This document shows, piece after piece, positions 44,412-55,858 of a stretch of DNA of 64,000 bases. Position numbers and translations under genes: made by a program. The notes under the pieces are model-generated. The model was not told the DNA's origin, made no database searches, and saw only the letters and a list, made by a program, of their open reading frames with translations. Each line of letters opens with the position of its first letter. Position 1 is the stretch's first letter. The stretch comes from Capra hircus (lineage: Eukaryota; Chordata; Mammalia; Artiodactyla; Bovidae), in NCBI RefSeq assembly GCF_001704415.2, contig NC_030813.1:10992001-11056000 (forward strand), read 5' to 3'.

Positions 44412-47107
44412 CATAAAATGTACTTCTTTATGAAATAATATGTTAATATTTCTAACTCAGGATCATAGAAGATATTGACATATGTTCCAGCAGTGTTTAT
44501 TAAAGGATAATAAATTAACTTCTAACTGCTCTACTACAGTGAAATGTGCCTCTTATCTGGGCAGGAACTTTTGAAGCAATTAATGGTATTGGAGCTCTGA
44601 GGCTTTAGAGCCTGGGAGAACTGCCTCCAACTGTGAGAAGAATGGACTCCTGTAGAGTATATAGATTGTGGAAAATTCTATTTCCACTTACTGAAAGACC
44701 TACAGTAACCTCTTTTTTTTCCTTTATCTGTTTTTTTGTTTGGTCTTTTTTTTTAAACTTAAAGATTCTCAAGACTAACCTTTACAAAAGGACATGAATC
44801 ATCACTTCTGCAATGATTCACACTCACAGTAGGAATGTTGCAGAATATGGAGTCAGCTAATATCCATGGCTTCACTATAGATAATACTGTTTTATTTTGT
44901 TTTTGTCTACATTGAAAATCAGAATCAGAGTTAGTATAACGTTTTAGAGAATGCTGAGAAATTTCTGCTTTCTCCCAATTTGGGAATAGTGCAGGTTTTG
45001 TTTTATTTATTTATTATTTTTCTTTTTTGCAGTCAAATTTACTTAGCAATTAGTATTTCAGAATGTTAAGTTTGCCACCACAAAAGACCAGAATAGTTTG
45101 TATCCTAGCCCTGAACTCTGTCTTCTCATCAAATGAGAGAAAGGTTGCTATTATTGTGTAGACATGCATCTTTCCATACCAGCTGTTCCTACAGGTCCTG
45201 ATGGGATACAATTTACATTCGAATATATTTCTAGATCATGAACAAATCCATAAAATTGCACTGTTTTTTTTTTTTTTTTTCAATTCTGTTTCCCTAGAAA
45301 AAGAAATGAAAGCAGCATTATTTTATTGGGGGAAGTCTGTTTCACCTTGTGTAACTGGATAATTTTCCCAAAGCATGTTATGAAAGATTGTGGAATAGCT
45401 CTTTTACATAAATAAATTTTCAACAGCAAAGAATACAACCTCCTATTTATGTAAATGTTAGTCGATAGATTTCTCCTCTCTATTTTGAGGCTTACAATAT
45501 ATAAGTTTTGCATACATTATGTTCTTAATAAGTAAGGATTCTTTGAAAGCAAAATCAGTGAATTCGTGGCTGTCAAAAATAAACCACTCTGTATTAGTGT
45601 TTATATGATTTGGTGGCTAGTGAGATAATAAGAAAGTAGGTGCATTCTGTGGGAGCACACAAAATTAATACTGATTTGTGTGTGTGTGTGGCTTTTTTTT
45701 TTTTTGGTTTGTGAGTTTTCACCCCAACATTTATTCTCTCTTCTCCTCCACATATTATATAACACCTAGATATTTCAGTGTCTTGTTTCTTTCTTTCATA
45801 TTTACTTATTTTTAAAATTTGAAGTACATTGAAGAAAGACCATTTTGGGTCACTTCATTTTATTTCATTTTCGTTATTCGTATTTTGTTTTCCTCTGGCT
45901 GGTCCTCAGAGTCAGATATAATGAAAATAAAACTACGAATTATTTTCTAAAACATGTTATTTTCATATATTTTTTATTTTAGAAAACAAAATTATTTTGT
46001 CTTAGATTTTATAATGCTGATATAATAAGGAGTATATTTAATATTATACAGATATTGAGCTTGCTGATATCCACTGAAGAATTAAAAAGTCTTGTCATTT
46101 TCATCCATATAGTCTTTTCAGATAAACAAAGGTGTCCATCACTAAATTTGTTAAATGTTTCTTTGAGATTCATAAACTCTCAAATGTATTAATTGTTGAT
46201 AAAAATAATTGGGAATGTGGTACTTAATTTATGGTGAGTTGTTAGGATGTCATCAGTTGCTTAGAGTGTTAAACCTCGGCTACTATTTATATCTCAACTA
46301 TTTGATTTTTTCAAGGAGACCTTCATGATGTGTTCACCATAAAGCAGTTCTGTTGTGTGGATATTGATGTGTGTGTATAACTCCATCAAGGAAGGCCTGG
46401 GAATCCTGTCCAGTGGAGTTAGTATTTGAGCTAAGCATTGTAGGGACTCATCAGATGAATGAGCTAGTGAGGTAGAAATAGGGAATGGGAGTTTGCAGCA
46501 GTAGAGGGGAAAGGTGTACAGGATCACAGAGGGTAAAATGCTCATGCAAGCTTGGGAGCTATAAATGTTTGCATTTTGCAAGAGTGCAAAATGAAGGTAA
46601 AGTCATTAAGAGTAGGTAAATAAAATCATGGAAATTTTTGTATGACATGTCACAAAAGGAGAGGAAAGGAATTCAAACAAGGAAGTGATAGACCCAAATA
46701 ATATTTTGATTCATAGTTCTAGCTGACAGGTTAGGGCCTTCATACACACTCCTTCTAATGTCTCCAGTACTTTTCTATTCCCATTACTCTCGACTTCACC
46801 TCACTGTTTTCCCTCAGACTCTATCTCTAATTTCTCTTCCTCACCTGGATCCCCTCACAGGTCAGCTCTCACTGCTACGTGTATGTATAATATATACAAA
46901 GAGCCACGTGTGTAATACTGCTCACAGTGGTAAATATCTTTATGTTTAGTGAATGTCATCTCCCTCACCTATGCTGAATGTACCCTCAGGAACAAGTATT
47001 CCCTCAACAGGTACCTGTTCAATAAGACAATAAATAAAAATTATATCATCAGACTACCTGTGTCGACTGCATGCCATCATTTCCCATGAGTTGTTGAAAT
47101 TGCTTCA
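44412..47107. other. Unrecognised AT-rich intronic sequence with small simple repeats
   Basis: No repeat family recognised. Simple runs: T17 at about 45265-45281, (TG)8 at 45676-45691 followed by T12. The stretch at 46740-47060 is pyrimidine-rich but unplaced. Confidence 0.5.
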
Positions 47108-47235
47108 GAAGAAAAGGGAAAGGAAAGGAGAAAGAAGGAATAGAAAAAGGAAGAGGGAAAAGAAATGAGAGCAGAGGGCAAGTGTGGAAGAAAGAGAAGG
47201 AAAAAGAAGAGTCGAGGATGGAAAGATGAGGAAGC
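47108..47235. repeat. Purine-rich (GGAAA)n-like tract
   Basis: About 128 bp almost wholly A and G on the plus strand (AAGAAAAGGGAAAGGAAAGG and onward), with a few pyrimidine interruptions. May form triplex structure. Confidence 0.9.
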
Positions 47236-49153
47236 TAGTTCTCTCTCTTTTTATAAAATCAGATGGACAGCAGGAATGTAAATGTATTAACCAAGCTCAG
47301 AAATTCTTGTTTTATTTTTCCTGGCTGGCTAAATACTGAAAAAAAAGTTGTATAGTTTCTCTGTGCTTCAGAATTTCTCTGTCCGTAAATGAAATGAGGA
47401 AACTAATGTTGGTTCCTTTAGAGAGAGTATGAGATGCGACAAAAACTAGTGTTTGGATTTTTTTTTCAGAGAAAATGTAAATAATTTGGACATAATTCTT
47501 ATTTGGGAAAGTAGAAGTATATATCACTTTTATTATCAAATATATTTGAGGAGTGTTAGCAAACTGCAGACCCTGAGTTTATTTACAGTGTGAATTTTGC
47601 TTGATTGTTTCTCCCTGCTAGAACTCGTAAGTCATACGATAAATGCATTCTCTTTTACAAAGGTATTTATTTTATTATAGGCTTCACTTCCGAAAATGTT
47701 CTTGATTGTCACTTTATTGTGCTTTCTGAGCTATTTTTATACCATAAAATATCTATCATTATTCTTTATTCCAGTGAAGCAAACTGTGTCATCAAATGCA
47801 GTGCTTGCTTGGTTGGTCAGGACTGTTTTTTGTTATGTTTTTTTTTTTTTTTCAATTTGATTTTGTTGCCTACCAAAGTACCTCAGATGTTTTTGCCAAA
47901 GGTTTTTGTGTTTGTTGCTGGTGTTGCTGATTTTAAGGCCTTTGGTTTATCTATTTTTTTATTAATAGGAAGCTCTGCTAGAAACACTAGGTCCATACTT
48001 TGATATACTTTATGTTCCAGCACTGACTGTTGTGCTCAAATGAGGAGTATTGTAGAGTTATAGCAATCTGTGTTTAGTACGTAACATTAATGATATGAAA
48101 ACTGGAAGACCTTCCCAAATGAAACATAATTACAGGTAATTTAGATGAATGAGTTGAACTTATTAAAAGAAAGAAAACCCAAACCCGCAAACCAAATGCA
48201 AAACTCTAGATTCACTTTCATTATATGTGACAATGGGAAGATACTTTTCATGTCTGCCAGCATTGATCCTATAGATCTGTCTTCACTGGACTTCACACCT
48301 AACAAAACAGTCAGTGTTATTACCTCTCAGTGATAACATTAATTAAAACGAGAGAAGGATCCAAGAGATTTACTCATGATGAAAGACTGTGTTTTTGTGA
48401 ACAGAGTTCATGGGGAGTTTAGCCCTGCATGAAAACTACTGGCTTAAGCAATGTAAAAGATAAGACATCAAGCATGAGGTGTTTCCCTGGTTTACAGTTG
48501 TCACTTTTAACCCAATTTAAGGTATTCATTCAAAGTATAAAGTGTAAGTAGCAGAATTGTGCTCCTTCTTGAAGCTGTTATTATAGCCACTTAAACTTTT
48601 TTTCACACACAGGTACACCTTCAAATCAAATGTGAATAAAAGGTGTGACTTGAAAATTGCCGTTCTCTTGCAATTTCTTTTCAGAAGTCCATTCGGTAGT
48701 TCACTTGAATAACTTGCTCAAACAATCAAATCAATACAGGCTGCGATGTTATGATCATAAACACAAAGATTTTAGGAATTATGAGCTATTTAAAGAAATA
48801 AAAAAAGAAACTTTAAGCACATCACAATGCCCCCAATTGTAATCATTTTCTATTCCATCTTTTGCTGAATACACCTTAAAAAAATATATGCTATAGCTTT
48901 ACTGATTCTTGAATCTTTAGTAATTTAGATTTTATAAAAGACAACCATTCATAGGTAGTGACTTACAGTGTGAGGAGTTATTAACTCAGTCTAATGATTG
49001 GCTTTGGAAATGGTTTTGTAGAGAGCAGGCATATTCCCAAGTAACATCAAGAGACATTTGTTTTGCACGTTGATGCTCACTATAGGTCCTGTTGTATATC
49101 TGTTGAATGACCAAATCTATCAATAAATACCATCAATTCCACTTTCAAAAAAC
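47236..49153. other. Unrecognised AT-rich intronic sequence
   Basis: Nothing recognised. Two open frames (47605-48003 with a poly-T-encoded phenylalanine run, and 48145-48333) show no family resemblance. Confidence 0.5.
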
Positions 49154-49476
49154 TGAAAGTAAAAAAATGTGAAATTTGCCTAGTCGTGTCCAACTCTTTA
49201 CAACCCCATGGACCATACAGTACACAGAATTCACCAGGCCAGAATACTGGAATGGGTAGCCTTTCCCTTCTCCAGGGGATCTTCCTCACCCAGGGATTGA
49301 ATCCAGGTCTCTCACTTTGCAGGTGGATTCTTTACCAACTGAGCCATAAGGGAAGCCCAAGAATACTGGAGTGGGCAGCCTACCCTTTCTCCAGGGGATC
49401 TTCCTGACCCAGGAATCGAACCAGGGTCTCCTGCATCGCAGGTGAATTCTTTACCAACTGAGCTATCAGGGAAGCC
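49154..49476 (-). mobile_element. Dimeric Bov-tA SINE
   Basis: Antisense. A complete unit to AGCCATAAGGGAAGCCC at about 49357 joins through AAGAATACTGGAGTGGG to a second half unit ending AACTGAGCTATCAGGGAAGCC. Same joint as the dimer at 28370-28697. Confidence 0.9.
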
Positions 49477-49499
49477 ATCTATTTTCAAAGTAAATTCCA

Positions 49500-49980
49500 A
49501 TTAGTGCTTTTCTCTCCACTTCCCAATGATGGCCCCCTTATCTCTCCTCCAAAGAACTGTTACCATTCTGGCCACCAACTCTCTTATTCCCAAGGGCAGT
49601 CAGAATGATATTGTTAAATACAACACAGACCATGTTGTGGTCATTCTTAAACGCCTTCAATGGCTTCTCATTTAATCTCAGAATAAAATTCAAACTTTGG
49701 TCCATGACTTGGCCTTCTGCTGGCTTCTCTGCATTGACCAAGTTCTTACTCAAACCACACCATGCTTGTTTCCACACAGTCCTTTAAAGATGCCAAGATC
49801 GTTTGCCCTTCAGGTCTTTTGTGCTTCCATCCTTTTGCTTCTAATGGGTTACTTCCAGGAATTTGTTAACCTTGATTTCTCCTGCCTGTCATGTCTGAGG
49901 TCAAAAGTCACCACCTCAAAGAGTGGTAGTCTGGCCTTTTTTGAAGTCATTGTCTATGACTTGTCTGTCTTATTTTTTCA
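49500..49980 (+). mobile_element. L2 fragment
   Basis: Plus-strand L2 text: CTTCAATGGCTTCTCATTTA at about 49657, CAGAATAAAATTCAAACTTT at about 49680, CATGACTTGGCCTTCTGCTG at about 49704, then CCCTTCAGGTCTTTTGTGC. It ends where the BovB begins. Confidence 0.65.
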
Positions 49981-51711
49981 TCTTTTAATTTCATGGCTGC
50001 AGTCACCATCCACAGTGATTTTGGAGAAGAGGAAAATAAAAGCTGTCACTGTTTCCACATTTTACCCCTCTATTTGCCATGAAGTAGTGGTACTGGATGG
50101 GCAAACAGTGGAAACAGTGGCAGACTTTATTTTGGGGGGCTCTAAAATCACTGCAGATGGTGATTGCAGCCATGAAATTAAAAGACGCTTACTCCTTGGA
50201 GGGAAAGTTATGACCAACCTAGGCAGCATATTAAAAAGCAGAGACATTACTTTGTCAACAGAGGTCCATCTAGTCAAGGCTATGGTTTTTCCAGTAGTCA
50301 TGTTTGGTTGTAAGAGTTGGATAAGACAGCTGAGTGCTAAAGAATTGATGCTTTTGAACTGTGGTGTTGGAGAAGACTCTTGAGAGTCCCTTGGACAGCA
50401 AAGAGACCCAACCAGTCCATCCTAAAGGAGATCAGTCCTGGGTGTTCATTGGAAGGACTGATGTTGAAGCTGAAACTCTAATACTTGGGCCCCCTGATGC
50501 AAAGAGCTGACTCATTTGAAAAGACTCTGATGCTGGGAAAGATTGAGAGCAGGAGGAGAAGGGGACAACAGAGAATGAGATGGTTGGATGACATCACTGA
50601 CTCGATGGACATGGGTTTGGGTAGACTCCGGGAGTTGGTGATGGACAGGGAAGCCTGGTGTGCTGTGGTTCATGGGGTCGCAAAGAGTCAGACACGACTG
50701 AGCGACTGAACTGAACTGAACTGAATGGTACCAGATGCCATAACCTTAGTGTTGTGAATGTTGAGTTTTAACCCATTGTTTTCACTCTCTTTTACACCCT
50801 CATCAAGAAATTCTTTGGTTGCTCTTCACTTTCTGCCATTAGAATGGTATCATCTGTATATCTGAGGTTGTTGATATTTCTCCCAGCAGTCGTGATGCCA
50901 GCTTGTGTGCCATCTAGCCCTGAATTTTGCATGACGTACTCTGCATGTAAGTTAAGTAAACAGGGGGAGAATATACAGCCTTGTCATACTCCTTTTCCAG
51001 TTTTGAACCAGTTCATTGTTCCATATCTGATTCTAACTGTTTCTTCTTGACCTGCATACAGGTTTCTCAGGAGACAGATAAGGTGGTCTGATATTCCCAT
51101 CTCTTTAAAAATTTTCCATGGTTTGTTGTAATACATACAGTCAAAGGCTTTAGCATAGTCAATGAAGCAGAAATAGATATTCTTCTGAAATTCCTTTGTT
51201 TTGTCTATGATCCAAGGGATGTTGGAAATTTTATCTCTGATTCCTCTGCCTTTTCTAAACCAAGCTTGTACATCTGGAACTTCTCAGTTCACATATTACT
51301 GAAGTTTAGCTTGAAGGATTTTGAGCATAATCTTACTAGTATGTGAAATGAACATAGTTGTCCTATAGTTTGAACATTCTTTGGCATTGTCCTTCCTTTG
51401 GATCAGAGTGAAAACTGATTTTCCAGTCCTGTGGCCACTGCTGAGTTTTCCAAATTTGCTGGCATATTGAATACAGCACTTTAACAGCATCATCTTTTAG
51501 GATTTTAAATAGCTTAGCTGGAACTCCATTACCTCCGCTAGCTTTGTTTGTAGTAATGCTTTCTAAGGCCTACTTGACTTCACATTCCAGGATGTCTTTT
51601 TCTAGGTGAGTGACCACATCATTGTAGTTATCCTGTTCATTAAGACCTTTGTTATATAATTATTTCTATGTATTCTTGCCACCACTTCTTAATCTCTTCT
51701 GCTTCTGTTGG
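49981..51711 (-). mobile_element. Old BovB copy I lacking its 3' end, split by a sense BovB
   Basis: Minus-strand BovB in two parts, 49981-50093 and 50726-51711, continuous in BovB coordinates across a nested insertion. The left end starts in mid-element at TCTTTTAATTTCATGGCTGC, so the BovB 3' terminus is absent; retrotransposition normally loses the 5' end, so this points to a later deletion or rearrangement. The polymerase motif reads YTDD (at about 50851-50862). Many frame breaks. Confidence 0.88.
50094..50725 (+). mobile_element. BovB 3' part nested inside copy I, with target duplication
   Basis: Plus-strand BovB from TGGATGGGCAAACAGTGG to the tail CTGAACTGAACTGAACTGAA. The 6-bp repeat TGGTAC flanks it at 50088-50093 and 50726-50731. 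Its first about 85 bp are the reverse complement, with differences, of the host piece immediately to the left, giving a foldback centred near 50097. The diagnostic arginine codon is TAA (50338-50340). Confidence 0.9.
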
Positions 51712-52734
51712 GAGGACAGGTTCTACCCACATTCTTTCAGCAGTATAGTTCACTGTCTCTCCAAGTTAGACTATTGTTCAAAATAATAACTTGGGGAAAA
51801 TCTGTCTTTTTGTGATAGAGTGATTTTAATAGCAATAACTAACGGTATTACTCAACTTCCAGGATTGAACACATTTATGTAATTGCAGATATACGTCTAT
51901 CTGTATCTCTATTTTTGAAAATTCCTTGCCTACCTCTCAGCTGTAGCCTCCTTGATTCTTGTGATTAGTGTGCCAGAGGTCTAAGAAGGTAAGAGTGCAG
52001 TCTTCACAGACTGGCGGAAGAAATAAACATACAACAGAAAATTCGGATATGGATTTTGTGCCATCACAAAAGGCATGGAAATACAGAGGAGGGGAGAGTA
52101 TCACTGAGTGAAAAAAATCAGAAGTCTTCAAGGGTGACATGACATTAGAGCTGAACAGAACATGTAGAGTTTTGAGTGTCATTGAAGAAGTGTGTTTCAC
52201 CCTGTGAGGAATCTAATGAGAGAGTGAACTGGAGTTACATAAAGAAAAGGGTATGGGAAAAAAACAAATAATGCAAAGAGGAAGAGATAAGAATAAAGAG
52301 AGGGAATGAGGTGAGCAGAGGGCTGGGGCTGCACTGGGCAAGTTTTTATGGATCATTCAAAAGGACGCTGACTGATGTGATGCTCAGATTTAGAGACAAA
52401 GCTAATATTCTTATTTCTGAATATTCAAGCTATTCCATCAAAATGTTCTTCTTTGAGAAAGGATCACCTTTTATTTTAATCACACCATGAGTTTGCTAGA
52501 ACTTTTGAAAAAATTATCCTCATTTCAAAGAGCCCAGAAACCAATCCTGTTAGTCCTTTGCTCACAAAGAAGATGGTGGGACAAGAGATGAACAGTCTGT
52601 GCTGTCCTTTCTCCCTAGGATGCTTTGCAAAATGAACAACCTCAGAACTGCTGAAGGTTAGTCTTTTAAAATTAATTTTAAAATTGTGTAACAAATGGAA
52701 ATATTTAATGTTGGGTCCATAGTCTTTGTGGGTT
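51712..52734. other. Unrecognised intronic sequence
   Basis: Nothing recognised beyond AT-rich and GA-rich patches. Confidence 0.5.
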
Positions 52735-52814
52735 TTTTTTTCTTTTTTCTTTCTTCTCTTTCTTTCCTTCTTTCCTCTTTTTCTTCCCTTCCCTCCCCCT
52801 CCCTTCCTCCTTGT
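52735..52814. repeat. 80-base uninterrupted pyrimidine tract
   Basis: Every plus-strand base is C or T, grading from T-rich (TTTTTTTTTCTTTTTTCTTT) to C-rich (CCCTTCCCTCCCCCTCCC). Partial mirror symmetry in places. Confidence 0.95.
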
Positions 52815-53261
52815 TCTTTCTACCTTCCCTCTCCTGCTGTTTTCTTTAGTTAAGAGCTTCAACACATTATTTCTAAAATCAAGATATTATTAGACCACAG
52901 AAAACTTGCTGTAATTTTACACTATCCACTGACATTTAATGTCACTTATAGTGATAAAAATAATAGATTCCAATTAACAACCAATAAAGTAGACTTTAAA
53001 ATGAACTTATATTTAGAAAAACACACAGGCTTTGTAATATTTCACCTAGTATCTTTAATGGAATGTTTTCTGTGTTCAAGAAAAGCAGAAAGAAATCTGT
53101 TAGACTGCTACTACCCAAGAAAAATAACTTTAACTTATAATTTTAATGATAAAAAGGAGGACTTTTTCATTACACATCACAAATGTGTAATTTTTGCACA
53201 TTTGACTGTTAAACAGATGACTCTAAAAGGAATACATTTAATATCTTACATGTGTGTGTGT
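52815..53261. other. Unrecognised AT-rich intronic sequence
   Basis: Nothing recognised. Confidence 0.5.
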
Positions 53262-53462
53262 GTTCGGTTAGTTGCTCAGCTGTGTCCAACCCTTGTGACC
53301 CCATAGACTGTAGCCTACCAGGGTCCTCTTTCCATGGGATTCTCTAGGCAAAAGACTGGAGTGGGTTTCCATTTCCTTCTCCAGGGGATCTTCCTGACCC
53401 AGGAATTGAACCTGAGTCTCGTGCCTTGAAGGCGGATTCTTTACCGACCAAGCTATGAGGGA
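53262..53462 (-). mobile_element. Bov-tA SINE between TG-bearing duplications
   Basis: Antisense copy from TGTGTTCGGTTAGTTGCTCA to CAAGCTATGAGGG. The flanks AATATCTTACATGTGTGTG (from 53240) and AATATCTAATATGTGTGTG (from 53462) look like a diverged target duplication of about 19 bp, so the right-hand microsatellite grew from a duplicated TG run. Confidence 0.88.
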
Positions 53463-53470
53463 ATATCTAA

Positions 53471-53510
53471 TATGTGTGTGTGTGTGTGTATATATATATA
53501 TTTTTTTTTT
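53471..53510. repeat. (TG)n(TA)n T-run microsatellite
   Basis: About nine TG, five to six TA, then T10, directly beyond the SINE target duplication. Confidence 0.95.
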
Positions 53511-53894
53511 AATTAGACTTATTAACCTCAGTGCATCCTATTTGGTGTCAATGGGGGGAAAATACTGATCCATTAACAAACAAAACCAGATTTAAGTACA
53601 ACTAGTTCACTGGCTCTGTTGTGGCATTAACCAAGCTTTACAGTTTCCCTCTTGGAGATCTCACAGCTTTGTGGTTTGTTCTTTGTTCTTAGAGTACTGG
53701 GCAGAGGCTGCCTATTTTTGATTGCTGGAGAGCCCCTGAGAACAGAGGGAGTCTAGGGAGAACAGTTGCCTTCAAGGGAGGTTCATCTTACCAGTTTACT
53801 GGAGAATCTTGCTTTTCGAGTTCATAGTTAACACTTTGGCTAAGCAATATCTTATATTCAATATTTTTCTTCATTTTAAAAAATTCGTTTGGAT
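53511..53894. other. Unrecognised intronic sequence
   Basis: Nothing recognised. Confidence 0.5.
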
Positions 53895-54028
53895 GCTTGC
53901 TCTGTCGCTCAGTCATGTCTGACTCTTTGTGGACTCTAGCCCACAAGGTTCCTCTGTCTGTGGGTGGGATTATCCTGGCAAGGATACTGGAATGGGTTGC
54001 TGTTTCCTCCTCCAGGGGATCTTCCTGA
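53895..54028 (-). mobile_element. Bov-tA SINE fragment
   Basis: Antisense tail-side part, GCTTGCTCTGTCGCTCAGTC to CCAGGGGATCTTCCTGA; the tRNA head is missing. Confidence 0.9.
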
Positions 54029-54530
54029 AAATAAAGATCAGATCAACATGTGTAGTAAAGGAGAAATTATAGGAGCAGACATAAAAATACCTCTCTTCTC
54101 ACCTGCCTTCTGTCTGAGTACAAGTTACCTATTCTCTGCCTGGTGATGCCCAGAGTGAAAAATAATTTGATGAAACATTAAAGGGAAACAAGCAGTTGCT
54201 CTTGCTTTTCAAAAGCTAGTATTAAAAGTGTGAACTGGAAATTTGAGTCCTCCCCATCTCAACTTCCTGATGCTCCAGGATGGTATTAATTCTGAGAGGA
54301 TGATTGTTACCTTCTTAAAAAATTAAATGTAGATGGATGAAAGCATGTTTACTGAGATCGGGAATATTGGGAAGGAGCCAGCTGGGAAAAGGGCTATTAA
54401 GAGTACATTTATCGATAAGTTGATTTTGATATATACTTTAGGCATCCACAACATTATCTGTTTGATATTTGGCTACAGCTCAGGAGCTCTGTCTGTAATA
54501 TCTGTAATAGTAAGATGTATTGTCATCAAG
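54029..54530. other. Unrecognised intronic sequence
   Basis: Nothing recognised; an open frame at 54333 runs into the SINE and is not coding. Confidence 0.5.
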
Positions 54531-54708
54531 TGGAGAAAGCAACGGCACCCCACTCCAGTACTCTTGCCTGGAAAATCCCATGGACAGAGGAGCCTGGTAA
54601 GCTGCAGTCCATGGGGTCGCTGAGAGTTGGACATGACTCAGTGACTTCACTTTCACTTTTCACTTTCATGCATTGGAGAAGGAAATGGCAACCCACTCCA
54701 GTGTTCTC
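54531..54708 (+). mobile_element. Bov-A type SINE, dimeric, head missing
   Basis: Plus strand: TGGAGAAAGCAACGGCACCC, body to GACATGACTCAGTGACTTCA, linker CTTTCACTTTTCACTTTCAT, then the start of a second unit GGAGAAGGAAATGGCAACCC ending at GTGTTCT. Confidence 0.9.
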
Positions 54709-55585
54709 AAGATGACATATAAAGTTATGGGACTGAATGATGTATCTATAGAGCAGTAGAATAGATTCAATAACATGCAAAATTTCTTTCTCATATTTAG
54801 GAATATTATCCAAACTGCTATGTGTTATTAGTAATTGCAAGGAAAATCTCATTTTCTCTACAACAAAGAACAAGTCACTACACACACATAGACACAAAAC
54901 CCACTCTCTGAATGACTGTCATAATATTGAAATATGATGATGTTTTAGGGCCTTTTTTTTCTTCTAATAGAGATATTCATTTCCTGAAATGGAAGTGTTG
55001 AGAAATTAAGGACATGGATGATTGAGATGAACATTCCAATTTGCTCACATACTAAAGTTTATGCTTCATTGGATACCTTTAATTTCCCCCCTATTTCTTC
55101 ACCAAGCTTTTGAGTGGGTCTGAAGAGAAAGTGCTCTTGCATATTTAAGGCATCGTGACACAGGATCTGTGCCCATGATCATTTCTCTTTAGTGTCTACA
55201 AGGTCTCATAGTATCTTTTCCCCAGCTCGTCTTTCTTGCTCCCTTGCCATTTTGGACTATAAAGAACCAGCTCATAAATGTTTAACAGACAAGATAAGCT
55301 AATAAATACAGCTGCAAATACCATCCCCTTACAATAGTCCAAGAGTGATCTATCTTGGAATAATTCTTATGCCAACCAAGAAGAGCTCTCTAGAAGCCAA
55401 ACTGTTTAAGTCAAAATTCAAAACAAAATCTACATTTCAAATGAGATATTAGCAACTCTTCTGGCATTTTAATGATGCATCTTGCTACTCATCTCAATAA
55501 CCTTTTAATTTCATACTAATGCATTAGATTGTCTTTATTAATGAGTAAGAATTTGCCCAAGGAACTTGGTGTTATCTTAACAAAT
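54709..55585. other. Unrecognised AT-rich intronic sequence
   Basis: Nothing recognised. Confidence 0.5.
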
Positions 55586-55850
55586 TTTTTTAAATATAAA
55601 TTTATTTATTTTAATTGCAGGTTAATTACTTTACAATATTATATTGGTTTTGCCATACATCAACATGAATCCGCCACAGGTATACACGTGTTCCCCATCC
55701 TGAAGCCCTGTCCTACCTCCCTCCCCGTACCATCATCCCTCTGGGTCATCTCAGTGCACCAGCCCCAAGCATCCAGTGTCATGCATCGAATCTGGACTGG
55801 TGATTCATTTGGAGCTTATTATACAGAGTGAAGTAAGCCAGAAAGAAAAA
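55586..55850 (-). mobile_element. L1 3' end with inverted terminus and target duplication
   Basis: Antisense L1 3' end to about 55809 (GGTTTTGCCATACATCAACA, CCAGCCCCAAGCATCCAGTG), then about 41 bp of L1 in the opposite orientation (GAGTGAAGTAAGCCAGAAAG). The 8-bp direct repeat TAACAAAT flanks the whole at 55578-55585 and 55851-55858, so it is one insertion. Confidence 0.88.
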
Positions 55851-55858
55851 TAACAAAT

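Noticed and set aside
49697..50383. 228-codon plus-strand frame
   Set aside because: It joins L2, antisense BovB and sense BovB by chance read-through.
3346..54708. Repeated short similar units with spacers, superficially CRISPR-like
   Set aside because: They are dispersed SINEs and LINEs with target duplications, irregular spacing and both orientations, in a mammalian genome.
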